Part shown: one piece after another, positions 34,745-43,762 of the stretch | How positions within the stretch are numbered: position 1 is the first letter of the stretch | Layout: the number at the start of each line of letters is the position of its first letter | Source of the DNA: Verrucomicrobiota bacterium | Lineage (GTDB): Bacteria; Verrucomicrobiota; Verrucomicrobiia; Limisphaerales; SIBE01 | Direction: 5' to 3' | DNA: 44,084 nt | Assembly (NCBI GenBank): GCA_016209525.1 | Contig: JACQWK010000184.1 | Location: 1 to 44,084, forward strand | Program-made: the position numbers and the translations under genes | The notes under the pieces: model-generated | Seen by the model: only the letters and a program-made list of their open reading frames with translations | Database searches by the model: none | What the model was told of the DNA's origin: nothing

Positions 34745-35494
34745 ATGAAATCATTTGGAAGCTTTTCGAAATGGATCGCCTGTGGTGTCGCAGCCTCCTC
34801 ACTTCTGCTTGCGTGCTCCGCAGAGGCTGCAGTCGGCAGGGCAGTGGTGAGGGCGATCCGAGGCACAGCGTCATATTCTGTCCAAGGCGGAGAGTGGAAG
34901 TCGCTCACTGTGGGTAAAGTCCTCGGTCCGACCTCCAGCGTTCAAACTGGAGTAAACTCCCAGCTTGATCTTTACTTGGGCGATAACGGACCTACCGTTC
35001 GTCTCCTGGCGGAAACTACGCTCGGCGTGGACAAGCTGAATTTCGATCGAACGGGTGTTGACTTGGTCATTGAAACCTTTCTTGATCTCAAGACAGGCAC
35101 CGTCCAAGGCTACGTGAAACCGATGGCTGTAGCGTCCAGATACGAGGTGAAGACCCCGTTCACAGTCTGTGCCATCAAAGGAACCGAATACCAGATCAGC
35201 GCTGACGGCGTTCTCCATGTGATGAAAGGTTCGGTGATCGTGGCGTACGGAGTTCCGGCGAACACCTACACGGTAAATGCCGGCCAGACGTTCGTGCCTC
35301 CTGCTCCGACCGCTGCGCCTGGAACGCCTCCAGTCGTTCGAAGTACGACGCCGGCCGACAATGTGCCCACGGCGCTTCCTCCTGAAATTTCCCAACCAGG
35401 AATAGTGGAGCCCATAGTGGAAGCTCCAGTGACTGCTCCTGAGCCGGTCGAGTTTGTTTCTCCTGGCACTGGTCAACCCGCTGGGCAGCGTTAA
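34745..35494 (+). CDS. Exported FecR-domain protein
   Basis: 249 residues. AGGAG lies eight bases before the ATG. A signal peptide (WIACGVAASSLLLACSAEAA) is followed by a FecR domain (about 30-180: VLGPTSSVQTGVNSQLDLYL, RYEVKTPFTVCAIKGTEY), then a Pro/Thr/Val-rich low-complexity tail (PEISQPGIVEPIVEAPVTAP) that may span the wall or envelope. LLLAC could also serve as a lipobox. This stand-alone periplasmic type differs from the anti-sigma FecR. FecR-domain genes next to CHASE2 cyclases occur in many bacteria, which matches the next gene here. Confidence 0.88.
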   Translation: MKSFGSFSKWIACGVAASSLLLACSAEAAVGRAVVRAIRGTASYSVQGGEWKSLTVGKVLGPTSSVQTGVNSQLDLYLGDNGPTVRLLAETTLGVDKLNFDRTGVDLVIETFLDLKTGTVQGYVKPMAVASRYEVKTPFTVCAIKGTEYQISADGVLHVMKGSVIVAYGVPANTYTVNAGQTFVPPAPTAAPGTPPVVRSTTPADNVPTALPPEISQPGIVEPIVEAPVTAPEPVEFVSPGTGQPAGQR

Positions 35495-35526
35495 ATCGTT
35501 CTCAGTACAGTTTCACTTTTCACTGA

Positions 35527-35559
35527 CCCAGAGCAACGTCGCGTTGCTCTGGGTTTTTT
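35527..35559 (+). terminator. Intrinsic terminator between fecR-like and cyclase genes
   Basis: CCCAGAGCAACG, loop TCG, CGTTGCTCTGGG is a perfect 12-bp stem followed by TTTTTT. It is only 16 bases before the cyclase ATG, so it either insulates the two genes or acts as an attenuator for the cyclase. Confidence 0.92.
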
Positions 35560-35575
35560 GTTTTAGATTTGTGTA

Positions 35576-37948
35576 ATGCAGCTCCGATCGTTCAAGCCGG
35601 CTCCTGTAATGATCACCCTTGCCGTCCTTGCGATCGTTTGTTTCATTCGGTCTCTGCCCAGCCTCGTCGCGAATTCTGGTGAATCCGGACAATCCCGGTT
35701 CGATTTTGCCGCGCGGCTTGAATGGATGACTTACGACGCTCGAGTGAGGTGGGCGCTTCGTTTTCCCCGTTCTCACGCGACAAACCTTCTTGGAGCCGTC
35801 TTCATCGGCGACAAAGATCTCCGGGAGATGAACGACGGTTCCTATGGCTACCGGGTGAAGTTTCCGTGGCCGCGATACTTCTATGGCCGCGTGGTCAATG
35901 AACTGGCCGCGCAAGGCGCGAAGGCAGTCGCATTGGATATCCTGTTTGATGAAATTGACCTCGGCGCCGAGGTGAAAACGCCGATCGGCAAAAGTGTCCT
36001 TTCCGATCCGTATTTTGCCGATGAGTTGCGCAGTGCCGGCAATGTCGTCCTGGCCACCCATCCGATGGGAGAGATTTTTCCGGCGGCGGTGTTCGAGACG
36101 AACGCGTTGGCCGTGGGCAATGTTTATACCAAGGTCGATGCGGATGGCATTCTCCGCCAGGCCAAGGCTTTTGTTGAATACCGCAAATGGCATCCGGCAA
36201 TCCGTCGGATGGCGCGCGCCTTGGAATGGGATTTCCGCAGGCTTCGGATCGAAACGAATCGCATCGTCTGTCCACGCACCGATGGAAAGTCCGAAGATTT
36301 CATCTCGCTGCGGACAGACGGTTCGTTGAAGTTCGATCAAGAAGGCGAATTGGTTGTGAACCAAATGGAAGCTTCCAACGCGTCGCAAGCCACGGATTCA
36401 GCCGCTTCGAAGGCCCAGAAACCCTACGAAGAAGTTCGGGTCTGGCAATTGGGCATCGTGCTCGCCGCGCGCCAATTAGGCCTGGACCTCGACCAACCCA
36501 TCATCCAGGATGATCGAATTGTTCTCCGGGCTCCCGGCGGTATCGAGCGCATCATTCCTGTGGACAAGGCTGGTTTCTTTTATGTCGATTGGGCAATAAA
36601 GCTCAACGATCCGGAGCGCCTCGCATATGCCAGCGCCGTGCGCCTGATTCGTCAGAGCGAAGCGCGCGAGGAGGGCCAGAGCGGCTTCGAGCCCAAATTC
36701 CGGGGACGGCTCGTGGTGGTCGGTTCGATCGGAACCGGCGGCAACGTCTCGGATCGCGGCGCGACGCCGCTGGAGAACGAGACGGTTCTGATCAGCAAGC
36801 ATTGGAATGTGGCCAATTCGGTGCTCACGGGCCGTTTCATTAGCCGCGCCTCATCGGGCGTGGAACTGGGGCTGATTCTGCTCTTCGGACTGATCTCGGC
36901 CGTGTTGACTTGGAACCTCAGGGTCATCCTGACTTCGGTGTCGGTCCTCGTCATCGCGATTCTTTACGTTGGTTCGGCCTTCGGGATTTATTTGCAGGAC
37001 CGGTACTGGCTGCCGATTTTTCTGCCCGTCGCGGGCGGGTTGCTATTGCCTCACGTTTCCCTGATTACCTATCGAGTCATCTTCGAGGAACGGGAACGCC
37101 GGCGAGTGCGAGCCGTCTTCTCCAGAATTGTGGCACCCGACATCGTCAATGAGCTTTTGAACGCGGAGAAACTTTCCTTGGGTGGCGCCCGGCGCGATCT
37201 GACCGTGCTCTTCGCGGATGTTCGCGGGTTTACTGAGTTCACCGATGTTACGCAGGCGAACGCCGAAGAATTCATCCGCCAGCGCGGTCTCCGTGGAAAA
37301 GAGGCGGAGAACCATTATGATGAACAAGCTCGAGAGGTTCTCAACACCGTCAGCCTTTACTTGGGCGTGGTTGCCGACACGGTCAAGAAACACCAGGGCA
37401 CGCTCGACAAGTACATCGGTGATTGCGTCATGGCATTTTGGGGAGCGCCCGCGCCGAATGACGCGCATGCGGTCTATTGCGTACGGGCTGCGATTGAGGC
37501 GCAGCGCGCCATCTACGCCATCAACCAGCAACGTTTCGCAGACAACAAACGGCGCGAACAGGAGAACATCCAGCGAGCGGCCAGTAGTGTGGGGCTCCTG
37601 CCGATGTTCCCGCTTTTGTCGGTTGGTTGCGGAATCAACACCGGCAAAATGACGGTGGGCCTGATGGGATCCAACGCTGACATTCTGAACTACACCGTGT
37701 TCGGCAGGGAAGTGAATCTCGCCAGCCGGCTGCAAGGGGTCGCGGGCCGGGGTGTCATCATTATCAGTGAAGCAACCTTTGCTGAGATCAGACGGCATGA
37801 TCCCGTCTTGGCAGCAACATTGCTGGAACGGCCTCCCGTTCAGGTCAAAGGGATTCGCCAACCCGTGAAGGTCTTCGAGGTCCCTTGGAAGCAGGACACA
37901 GGCAGTCCTCGCCCGAGCCAACCTGGCGCTCCGCCACGCGCGGCGTAA
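35576..37948 (+). CDS. CHASE2-domain adenylate/guanylate cyclase (class III)
   Basis: 790 residues. After one N-terminal helix (MITLAVLAIVCFI) comes an extracytoplasmic CHASE2 sensor (about 45-390: VFIGDKDL, GAKAVALDILFDE, LVVVGSIGTGGNVSDRGATP), then three membrane helices (about 420-500) and a cytoplasmic class III cyclase domain. Key residues are in FADVRGFTEF (near 545), IGDCVMAFWGAP (near 615) and TVFGREVNLASRLQ (near 710), which contains the Asn and Arg of the active site. It makes cAMP or cGMP in response to an envelope signal. Two insertions within the catalytic domain (EEFIRQRGLRGKEAEN, and after IYAINQQRFADNKRREQEN) are unusual. The ATG at 35576 has no ribosome binding site; the ATG at 35609 is an alternative. 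Confidence 0.92.
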   Translation: MQLRSFKPAPVMITLAVLAIVCFIRSLPSLVANSGESGQSRFDFAARLEWMTYDARVRWALRFPRSHATNLLGAVFIGDKDLREMNDGSYGYRVKFPWPRYFYGRVVNELAAQGAKAVALDILFDEIDLGAEVKTPIGKSVLSDPYFADELRSAGNVVLATHPMGEIFPAAVFETNALAVGNVYTKVDADGILRQAKAFVEYRKWHPAIRRMARALEWDFRRLRIETNRIVCPRTDGKSEDFISLRTDGSLKFDQEGELVVNQMEASNASQATDSAASKAQKPYEEVRVWQLGIVLAARQLGLDLDQPIIQDDRIVLRAPGGIERIIPVDKAGFFYVDWAIKLNDPERLAYASAVRLIRQSEAREEGQSGFEPKFRGRLVVVGSIGTGGNVSDRGATPLENETVLISKHWNVANSVLTGRFISRASSGVELGLILLFGLISAVLTWNLRVILTSVSVLVIAILYVGSAFGIYLQDRYWLPIFLPVAGGLLLPHVSLITYRVIFEERERRRVRAVFSRIVAPDIVNELLNAEKLSLGGARRDLTVLFADVRGFTEFTDVTQANAEEFIRQRGLRGKEAENHYDEQAREVLNTVSLYLGVVADTVKKHQGTLDKYIGDCVMAFWGAPAPNDAHAVYCVRAAIEAQRAIYAINQQRFADNKRREQENIQRAASSVGLLPMFPLLSVGCGINTGKMTVGLMGSNADILNYTVFGREVNLASRLQGVAGRGVIIISEATFAEIRRHDPVLAATLLERPPVQVKGIRQPVKVFEVPWKQDTGSPRPSQPGAPPRAA

Positions 37949-37966
37949 TTCCCTCTCCACTGTAAA

Positions 37967-38099
37967 TGTTTAGCCTTGGGTAGCGCAGCCGTCCCGGCTG
38001 CGGGTTTTGGCAGCGTCTCGCTGCCAGACGTGGCGATGGTGGCGACGAGACGGCACCAGAAACCGCAGGAGCGGACGCCTGCGCCACGTTCGCTAAACA
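37967..38099. repeat. 133-bp palindromic element with TGTTTAGC ends
   Basis: TGTTTAGC (37967-37974) and GCTAAACA (38092-38099) bound the element. Inside are GCAGCCG-TCC-CGGCTGC (37985-38001) and GGCAGCG-TCT-CGCTGCC (38009-38025), both perfect hairpins, and CTGCGCCACG near the right end. It shares the GTAGCGCAG word with the element at 14021. The rest of the gene-free stretch to 38526 holds a CTCTCCCC/GGGGAGAG hairpin (38105-38121) and nothing else I can name. Confidence 0.65.
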
Positions 38100-38526
38100 C
38101 ATACTCTCCCCTGGGGAGAGGGCCGGGGTGCGCTGCTCTTGAATTAGGGAAAGCGGGTCGGGTCCCGCTCTTAATCCTAATCGTAATCTTACTCTTCTCT
38201 GTTGAATTGGCGGGCAGTTCGAGATTGATGTCGAGCCCTCTCTGAGAGCAGGTTCTCCTATCTCGTGAACTAAGCGATCTCGGATCGGGTTTCGGTTGGG
38301 CGCCGTTGGTATGAGTGTCCTGAAAAGTCTGCGGAGTCGGATAAAGCTCGTGGTGGGTTCAAACTCCCATCGGGCCCTGACTTTCTTGCCGGCAGAGAAT
38401 CCAGGGCTCAACAGAAGTCTCGCCGCACCGAGGTTGGGGGCGGCTCCGCTGCGCTGTGTCCGTGGAGTTGTCAACCGTTCTTTCGCTGTTGAAGGATGCG
38501 TGTCCAAAGCTCAAAGTCCAGGCTCT

Positions 38527-39630
38527 ATGGCCATGGCACAAGCGTCGGTTTTGGAAAACTTCGAAACCCCTTTGCGGCTGCTCTCGTTCCCGCTGCCGGA
38601 ACGCATCGAGGCCGGAGCTGCGCTCGTGCGCACCGAGATGGCCGGCATCTGCGGCACGGACGTTCACATCTGGAAGGGACAGCTTCCCATCTCACTGCCC
38701 ATTGTTCTGGGCCACGAAACTGTTGGCCGCATCGAACAGCTCGGTGAAGGGTTGAATCGCGATTGGACCGGACAGCCGCTCCGTGTCGGCGACCGGGTGA
38801 CGTGGAATTCAACGACCTCCTGCGGGCAATGCTACTATTGCGTGGAGAAACGGCTGCCCACGAAATGCCCGCATCGACGCGCCTACGGCATCGGCTATCG
38901 ATGCGATGAGCCGCCCCATTTCCTTGGCGGCTACGCGCAGTTTCACTACCTTCGCCCTCGGACGAACATTTTTCGCATCCCCGATGACCTCCCGACAGAA
39001 TCCGTCGTTGGCGCCGGATGTGCCCTGATTACGGCCATTCACGGCATCGAACGGACCGGTCTAGCCTGGAGAGACACGGTCGTGGTTCAGGGCGCCGGTC
39101 CCGTCGGAATCTCGGCGCTTGCCGTGGCAAAAAGCGCAGGCGCGGCAAAAGTGATCATGATTGGGGGCCCCAGGACTCGGCTGGAATTGGCAATGCGCTT
39201 TGGCGCCGATCATGTCATTGATATCGGGGAAGTGACCGATCCGCAGGGTCGAATTTCTGCCGTGCGCGACCTCACGGACGGATATGGCGCGGACGCGGTC
39301 TTGGAGTGCGTCGGGCTTCCGTTGGCCGTCCCGGAGGGGATGGAAATGTGCCGCGACGGCGGCAAGTATCTTGTTTTGGGACATTACTGCGACGCGGGAA
39401 CAGTTTTGTTCAACCCTCAGGTCATCACGCGGAAGCAACTTCAAGTTTTCGGTTCATGGTCCAGTGAACCAAGACATCTCAAAACCGGCCTCGATTTTCT
39501 CCGCGCACGCCAAGAGGAGTTCCCATTCCACACCCTCGTGACCCATCGCTTCCGGCTGGATCAAGCGAACGAAGCGCTGGCGGCAACGGCGCGTTGGGAA
39601 TCCGCCAAGAGTGTGATCGTGCCAGCGTAA
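38527..39630 (+). CDS. Zinc-dependent medium-chain alcohol/polyol dehydrogenase
   Basis: 367 residues from the ATG at 38527; the upstream open frame lacks homology. Catalytic zinc ligands are in GICGTDVH and GHETVG. The structural zinc is held by CGQCYYC plus KCPH, and the Rossmann motif is VVQGAGPVGISA. It oxidises an alcohol or sugar hydroxyl with NAD(P). Two enolase-superfamily genes follow on the same strand, one of them a sugar-acid dehydratase type, which suggests an oxidative sugar or sugar-acid degradation group. A 292-bp repeat-rich gap separates them, so a common operon is not certain. Which substrate is used cannot be told. Confidence 0.9.
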   Translation: MAMAQASVLENFETPLRLLSFPLPERIEAGAALVRTEMAGICGTDVHIWKGQLPISLPIVLGHETVGRIEQLGEGLNRDWTGQPLRVGDRVTWNSTTSCGQCYYCVEKRLPTKCPHRRAYGIGYRCDEPPHFLGGYAQFHYLRPRTNIFRIPDDLPTESVVGAGCALITAIHGIERTGLAWRDTVVVQGAGPVGISALAVAKSAGAAKVIMIGGPRTRLELAMRFGADHVIDIGEVTDPQGRISAVRDLTDGYGADAVLECVGLPLAVPEGMEMCRDGGKYLVLGHYCDAGTVLFNPQVITRKQLQVFGSWSSEPRHLKTGLDFLRARQEEFPFHTLVTHRFRLDQANEALAATARWESAKSVIVPA

Positions 39631-39686
39631 GTCGTGCGTATTGGCAGGTTGTCGGGAGCGGCGGGCGTCCCGCCTGCCGAAGAGGA

Positions 39687-39832
39687 CTGCATCTAGCTCC
39701 CCATCCTCTCCCCGCGAGGGACGAGTGGGGAGAGGACCGAGGAGAGGGGGGAACCAGCAGAAACGTGCCTCCTCTCCCCAACCCTCTCCTCCTTCCGATG
39801 GAGGAGAGGAAGGATCCAAGGAGCTTGATGCA
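39687..39832 (-). repeat. 146-bp palindromic dispersed element, copy 2 (inverted)
   Basis: This is the reverse-complement relative of 6771-6914 over its full length, including both hairpins and the TGCAT-like ends, with scattered substitutions. A partial copy of the GTAGCGGCGGGYGTCC family lies directly before it (39656-39679), so two repeat families are stacked between the dehydrogenase and the enolase-like gene. Confidence 0.8.
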
Positions 39833-39922
39833 CCACTGTGTCTTCATATTGAAGCCGAATTCTGATTTGCCGCGGCCGGCCGGTTGAGGATAAAGTGCTC
39901 TGGCTTCCTCGAACGAAGAGCT

Positions 39923-41107
39923 ATGCGGTTCCAGCAATCCAACCTCACTCATTTGAACCCCATCGTTTCTAGGAGGTCTCGCCTCGCGGCTGCGACCCGA
40001 GCGCAGACGAGCGCTCAACCGAAGGCATCCAGACGCGATGATCTTGAGATCACCGATTTGCGTATGTTCCCGCTCGTCGAGCCCGTTTCGCGCCGACGGT
40101 ACACGGTGCTGAAAGTCCAGACGAAGTCCGGAATCGTTGGCTATGGAGAGACAGTGGTGGTCCACCCGGAGGATTTGGAACTGGCCAAGCAACTGGTTCT
40201 CGGACGCGCCGCAACCGCTTACGAGGTGCTACGGCAAGGATTGGCAGCATTTCCAAGCCTCCAGGCTGCCGTGAACATGGCGCTTCTAGATATTCTGGGC
40301 CAGTTTTCAAGGGCGCCGATCTATCAATTCCTGGGCGGGCCAACCCGAAACAAGGCGCGAGTCTTGATGCCGCTGAGCGGCGACTCCGATGGAGCACTGG
40401 TTGCATCGTTACGCGGCGCTCAGGCAACAGGGATCAGGGCATTTGTCGTTCCGACGCCGGCGTCCACAGCGCCGAACCACGGACAATCCTTTGTGAGTGT
40501 CGTTCGAGAACGCCTGGAAGCGTTGCGCACGGCCGGCGGCGAAGAAGTGGATTTTGTCTTGGACGCTGCGGGAACCCTCTCCCCCGGTGATGCGGCGAGC
40601 CTCGCTGCGGCCTTGGAGCGATTTCATCTGCTGTGGTTCGACGAACCTTGCCGGCTTACCAGCTTGACCGCATTGAGAAAGATTGCCAGCGAGACCGTCA
40701 CACCCTTGGGTTTGGGCCGTCACATTTATCGCTCCGGAGATTTCCAGGATCTTCTGCGCGAAGACGCGATCGACGTGCTCCGACCGGATCTGGCCATGAA
40801 CGGCCTGACGCAGATTCGGAAAATGGCGGCGCTGGCCGAGAGCTATTACGTCGCGGTCGCGCCTTTCCATGCCGGCGGGCCTATCGGAACCGCGGCTGCC
40901 CTGCATTTGGCGGCCAGCCTTCCGAATTTTTTCATCCAGCAAATCCCAATCCCGGTTGCTGAGGCCGACCGCAAGATGCGCTCCGACTTGGTGAGCGGCT
41001 GGGAGGAAAGAGCGCAAGAGGGTTTCGCTCCGCTCCCGGCCGGCTCCGGTTTGGGTGTCACCATCAATGAACCGGCGCTCGAAAAATACAGGCTCGCCGA
41101 CGCATGA
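39923..41107 (+). CDS. Enolase-superfamily protein with degenerate active site
   Basis: 394 residues from the ATG at 39923. The fold is that of the mandelate racemase/muconate lactonising enzyme group: capping domain EITDLRMFPL to GYGETVVVHPED, and barrel motifs FVLDAAG (D214) and WFDEP (E241). Several catalytic positions are lost compared with the intact neighbour at 41194. The third metal ligand Glu of the TGER motif is R266 (LGLGRH), the lysine strand reads FVVPTPA instead of IKTG, and the APH histidine is replaced by APFH. It may bind a ligand without chemistry, use a different mechanism, or be decaying. The frame is intact with no stops. A basic N-terminus (SRRSRLAAATRA) may be a degenerate Tat signal. 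Confidence 0.85.
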   Translation: MRFQQSNLTHLNPIVSRRSRLAAATRAQTSAQPKASRRDDLEITDLRMFPLVEPVSRRRYTVLKVQTKSGIVGYGETVVVHPEDLELAKQLVLGRAATAYEVLRQGLAAFPSLQAAVNMALLDILGQFSRAPIYQFLGGPTRNKARVLMPLSGDSDGALVASLRGAQATGIRAFVVPTPASTAPNHGQSFVSVVRERLEALRTAGGEEVDFVLDAAGTLSPGDAASLAAALERFHLLWFDEPCRLTSLTALRKIASETVTPLGLGRHIYRSGDFQDLLREDAIDVLRPDLAMNGLTQIRKMAALAESYYVAVAPFHAGGPIGTAAALHLAASLPNFFIQQIPIPVAEADRKMRSDLVSGWEERAQEGFAPLPAGSGLGVTINEPALEKYRLADA

Positions 41108-41193
41108 GGGTAGATCCGCCAACAACGCGAATCTGCGCCAATTTCTTTCGCTGAGATTCGCGCGGATTAGCGGAGAAATTACGAAACGTTAGG

Positions 41194-42516
41194 ATGAAAA
41201 GGCGAAAGTTTATTAAAGGAATGACCGCCGCCGGGTTTATGGGTGGACTGGGAGTAGAGCGCGGCCAAGCGGCTGAGCCGACAGGGAACGCAATAGCCAA
41301 CATTCCAATCCCCCTAGGAGCGGCGGCATTCCGCGACGTGGGATCGAAGTTCAAGATCACCGACATGAAGGTTTTCGGCGTCTCTCTCACGCCGGACTCA
41401 GATCGGCCCTATGTGTTTGTTAAATTTGAGACGAACGCCGGCATCGTTGGCTGGGGTGAGAGCACGCTCGAAGGCAAGGCCGGCGCGGTCATGGCATGTG
41501 TCAAAGACTTTCGCGAGTTCATCGTCGGGAGCGACCCGATGCAGGTCGAACATCACTGGCAGTCGATGTACGTCCACAGCTTCTATCGCGCCGGTCCGGT
41601 GATGGGCTCGGCGATTTCCGGGATCGATCAAGCGCTCTGGGACATTCGGGGGAAAGCTCTGGGTTTGCCGGTTTACAGGCTTCTGGGCGGTCCGTTCGAT
41701 TCACGGGGCGTGCGAGGTTATTACCACGCGTCGGGCCGGACCCGCGAAGAACTGGCCCGTTTGCGGGAGAATCTGCTCAAACACGGGATCACCTGCATCA
41801 AGACTGGGATTCCGGGGTCCTACGAATGGATCGAGACTCACGCGACCCTCCGGCGGGCAGTTCGGTCCCTGGAAACGCTCCGGGAAGGAATCGGGCCAGA
41901 GATCGATATCGGAGTGGATTTTCATGCCAAGACCAGCCCGAGTGTCGCGTCGATCCTGGTGAAAGAGGTCGAGCCGCTGAACTTGCTGTTCGTTGAAGAA
42001 CCGTGTCCACCGGAGAACGTGAAAGCGATGGCCCGAATCGCCAAACGTTCAACGACGCCAATCGCCACGGGCGAGCGATTGATCGCTTCTTATTCCTGCC
42101 GCGAATTGATCGAACTTGGCGTCGTGGACATCCTGCAAACAGATATCAATCACGTGGGCGGTATCACGGCGCTCTGGAAGGTGGCGGCGATGGCGGAGGC
42201 TTCGGGAATTACTCTGGCCCCGCACGCGTGCGAAGGCCCGATCGGAGGCTTGGCCACACTCCATGTCGATGCCGCGATTCCAAATTTTCTTGTGCAGGAG
42301 GTTTGCAGCGGAATCGAGCCCGGACCGAAGGAGAAGGTTTGGGAAGAGTGGCTTGGTTTTCCTGCGATGCGCATGGTCAACGGACGTTTTCCATTGCCCG
42401 ACAAGCCAGGCCTCGGCTTCGACCTGTCCGAAGCTGCGCTCAAAAAATATCCATTCGGCGGGACGCGGCCGATGGCTCGCGTGTTTCATAAGGACGGTTC
42501 GGTGGCTGCGTGGTGA
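41194..42516 (+). CDS. Tat-exported mandelate racemase/galactonate dehydratase-family enzyme
   Basis: 440 residues. A Tat signal (MKRRKFIKGMTAAGFMGG) is followed by the enolase-superfamily capping domain and barrel. Metal ligands and catalytic residues resemble those of D-galactonate dehydratase: D242 with H244 (GVDFHAK), E269 (FVEEP), E294 (TGER) and H344 (LAPHACEGPIG). The C-terminus GFDLSEAALKKY to DGSVAAW also resembles that family. It probably dehydrates a sugar acid. An exported version implies a role outside the cytoplasm or a retained signal typical of Verrucomicrobiota and Planctomycetota copies. It lies 86 bases after the degenerate paralogue. The gap contains an AATCTGCGC/GCGCGGATT inverted repeat. 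Confidence 0.9.
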   Translation: MKRRKFIKGMTAAGFMGGLGVERGQAAEPTGNAIANIPIPLGAAAFRDVGSKFKITDMKVFGVSLTPDSDRPYVFVKFETNAGIVGWGESTLEGKAGAVMACVKDFREFIVGSDPMQVEHHWQSMYVHSFYRAGPVMGSAISGIDQALWDIRGKALGLPVYRLLGGPFDSRGVRGYYHASGRTREELARLRENLLKHGITCIKTGIPGSYEWIETHATLRRAVRSLETLREGIGPEIDIGVDFHAKTSPSVASILVKEVEPLNLLFVEEPCPPENVKAMARIAKRSTTPIATGERLIASYSCRELIELGVVDILQTDINHVGGITALWKVAAMAEASGITLAPHACEGPIGGLATLHVDAAIPNFLVQEVCSGIEPGPKEKVWEEWLGFPAMRMVNGRFPLPDKPGLGFDLSEAALKKYPFGGTRPMARVFHKDGSVAAW

Positions 42517-42632
42517 GAACAGACCGAGCTTGCCAGATTCGCGCCCGTGAATCTGCTGACAACGCAGATCGTGGGATGCGCTGCGCCAATTTGTGTTTGC
42601 CTGGAGGTCAGAAGTTCGATATTCAAGTCCTC

Positions 42633-43739
42633 ATGAACGCCAAGGAAGCGTTGATAGCCCTCAATTTGATCGATCACGTCGGCCCGGTCCGCGTCCGACA
42701 ATTGCTCCAATATTTCGGTGAAGCTCCGGCCGTCCTTGCGGCCTCCAAGCCTCAATTGCTCAAGGTGCATGGGATCGGCGAGGAGACGGCCGAGGCAATT
42801 TCGAGTTGGGAGAATAGCGTGGACCTGCAGGGTGAACTTAAGAGGATCGAGGATTTCGGATGCCTTGTAATCACTCAGGCAGACGAGGCTTACCCGGAGT
42901 TGTTGCGCCAGATTTACGATCCGCCGATCGTTCTCTACGTCAAGGGCCAACTCACCGAGAAGGATAAGAACTCCGTCGCCATGGTCGGCTCCCGCATGAC
43001 GACTCACTACGGGATGGAAGTGGCGCGGAAGCTGGCCTTCCAACTCGCTTATCTCGGGGTTACGGTGGTGAGCGGTGGGGCGCGAGGGATTGACACGGCC
43101 GCGCATCAAGGAGCCCTGAGCGGCAAAGGCCGCACTATCGCGGTGCTTGGCACGGGCATCAATCTGGTTGTTCCTTGCGAGAATGCGGAATTGTTTGAAC
43201 GCATCGCGGCGAACGGAGCGCTCATTACTCAGTTTCCATTCAACCGGCCGGCGGACAAACAGTCGTTCCCGATTCGGAATCGAATCGTAGCCGGGATGAC
43301 GCTCGGCACGGTCGTCGTCGAGGCCAACCTAACGAGCGGCGCGCTGATTACGGCGAACATGGCGGTGGATTACGGGCGGCAGTTGTTCGCAGTGCCTGGG
43401 CGGATTGATTCGCCCCGCAGCAAAGGCTGCCACGAGTTGATCAAGAAAGGAGCAAAGCTGTGCGAGGGCGCGGAAGACATTCTGAGTGAGTTCGAATATC
43501 TCTTCCCACAAACCAATCGGAAACCGTCGCCCGGCGAAACCGGCGCGCTGCCCGCTTTGGAATTATCCGAAAACGAACAGCGAGCCTTTGCAGCCCTCGG
43601 GGACGAGGCGACGCCGATTGACGAGGTGATTCGGCAAAGCGGTTTGCCCACTTCGGCCGTGTCCGTTGCCTTGCTCAGCCTGGAGATGAAACGGCTGATC
43701 AAACAGTTGCCCGGGAAACTGTTTGTGAAAAATCAGTGA
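42633..43739 (+). CDS. dprA: DNA processing protein DprA
   Basis: 368 residues from the ATG at 42633; the frame upstream to 42510 overlaps the previous gene and is repeat-like. An N-terminal helix-hairpin-helix/SAM-like region (LIDHVGPVRVRQLLQYFG to KVHGIGEETAEAI) is followed by the Rossmann-type DprA core, with VAMVGSRMTTHYG, VVSGGARGIDTAAHQGAL, VLGTGINLVVP, FPIRNRIVAGM and VVEANLTSGALITA, and a C-terminal winged-helix DML1-like domain. DprA loads RecA on incoming single-stranded DNA during natural transformation. The pilus-assembly cluster in the same window could also belong to competence, though the two are 17 kb apart. Confidence 0.95.
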   Translation: MNAKEALIALNLIDHVGPVRVRQLLQYFGEAPAVLAASKPQLLKVHGIGEETAEAISSWENSVDLQGELKRIEDFGCLVITQADEAYPELLRQIYDPPIVLYVKGQLTEKDKNSVAMVGSRMTTHYGMEVARKLAFQLAYLGVTVVSGGARGIDTAAHQGALSGKGRTIAVLGTGINLVVPCENAELFERIAANGALITQFPFNRPADKQSFPIRNRIVAGMTLGTVVVEANLTSGALITANMAVDYGRQLFAVPGRIDSPRSKGCHELIKKGAKLCEGAEDILSEFEYLFPQTNRKPSPGETGALPALELSENEQRAFAALGDEATPIDEVIRQSGLPTSAVSVALLSLEMKRLIKQLPGKLFVKNQ

Positions 43740-43762
43740 AAGAACAAGAAGTGCTTGCCCGC

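Noticed and set aside
38296..38400. tRNA-like T-arm (GGTGGGTTCAAACTCCCATC) upstream of the dehydrogenase gene
   Set aside because: No matching acceptor, D arm or anticodon stem can be formed around it, and the T stem itself mispairs.
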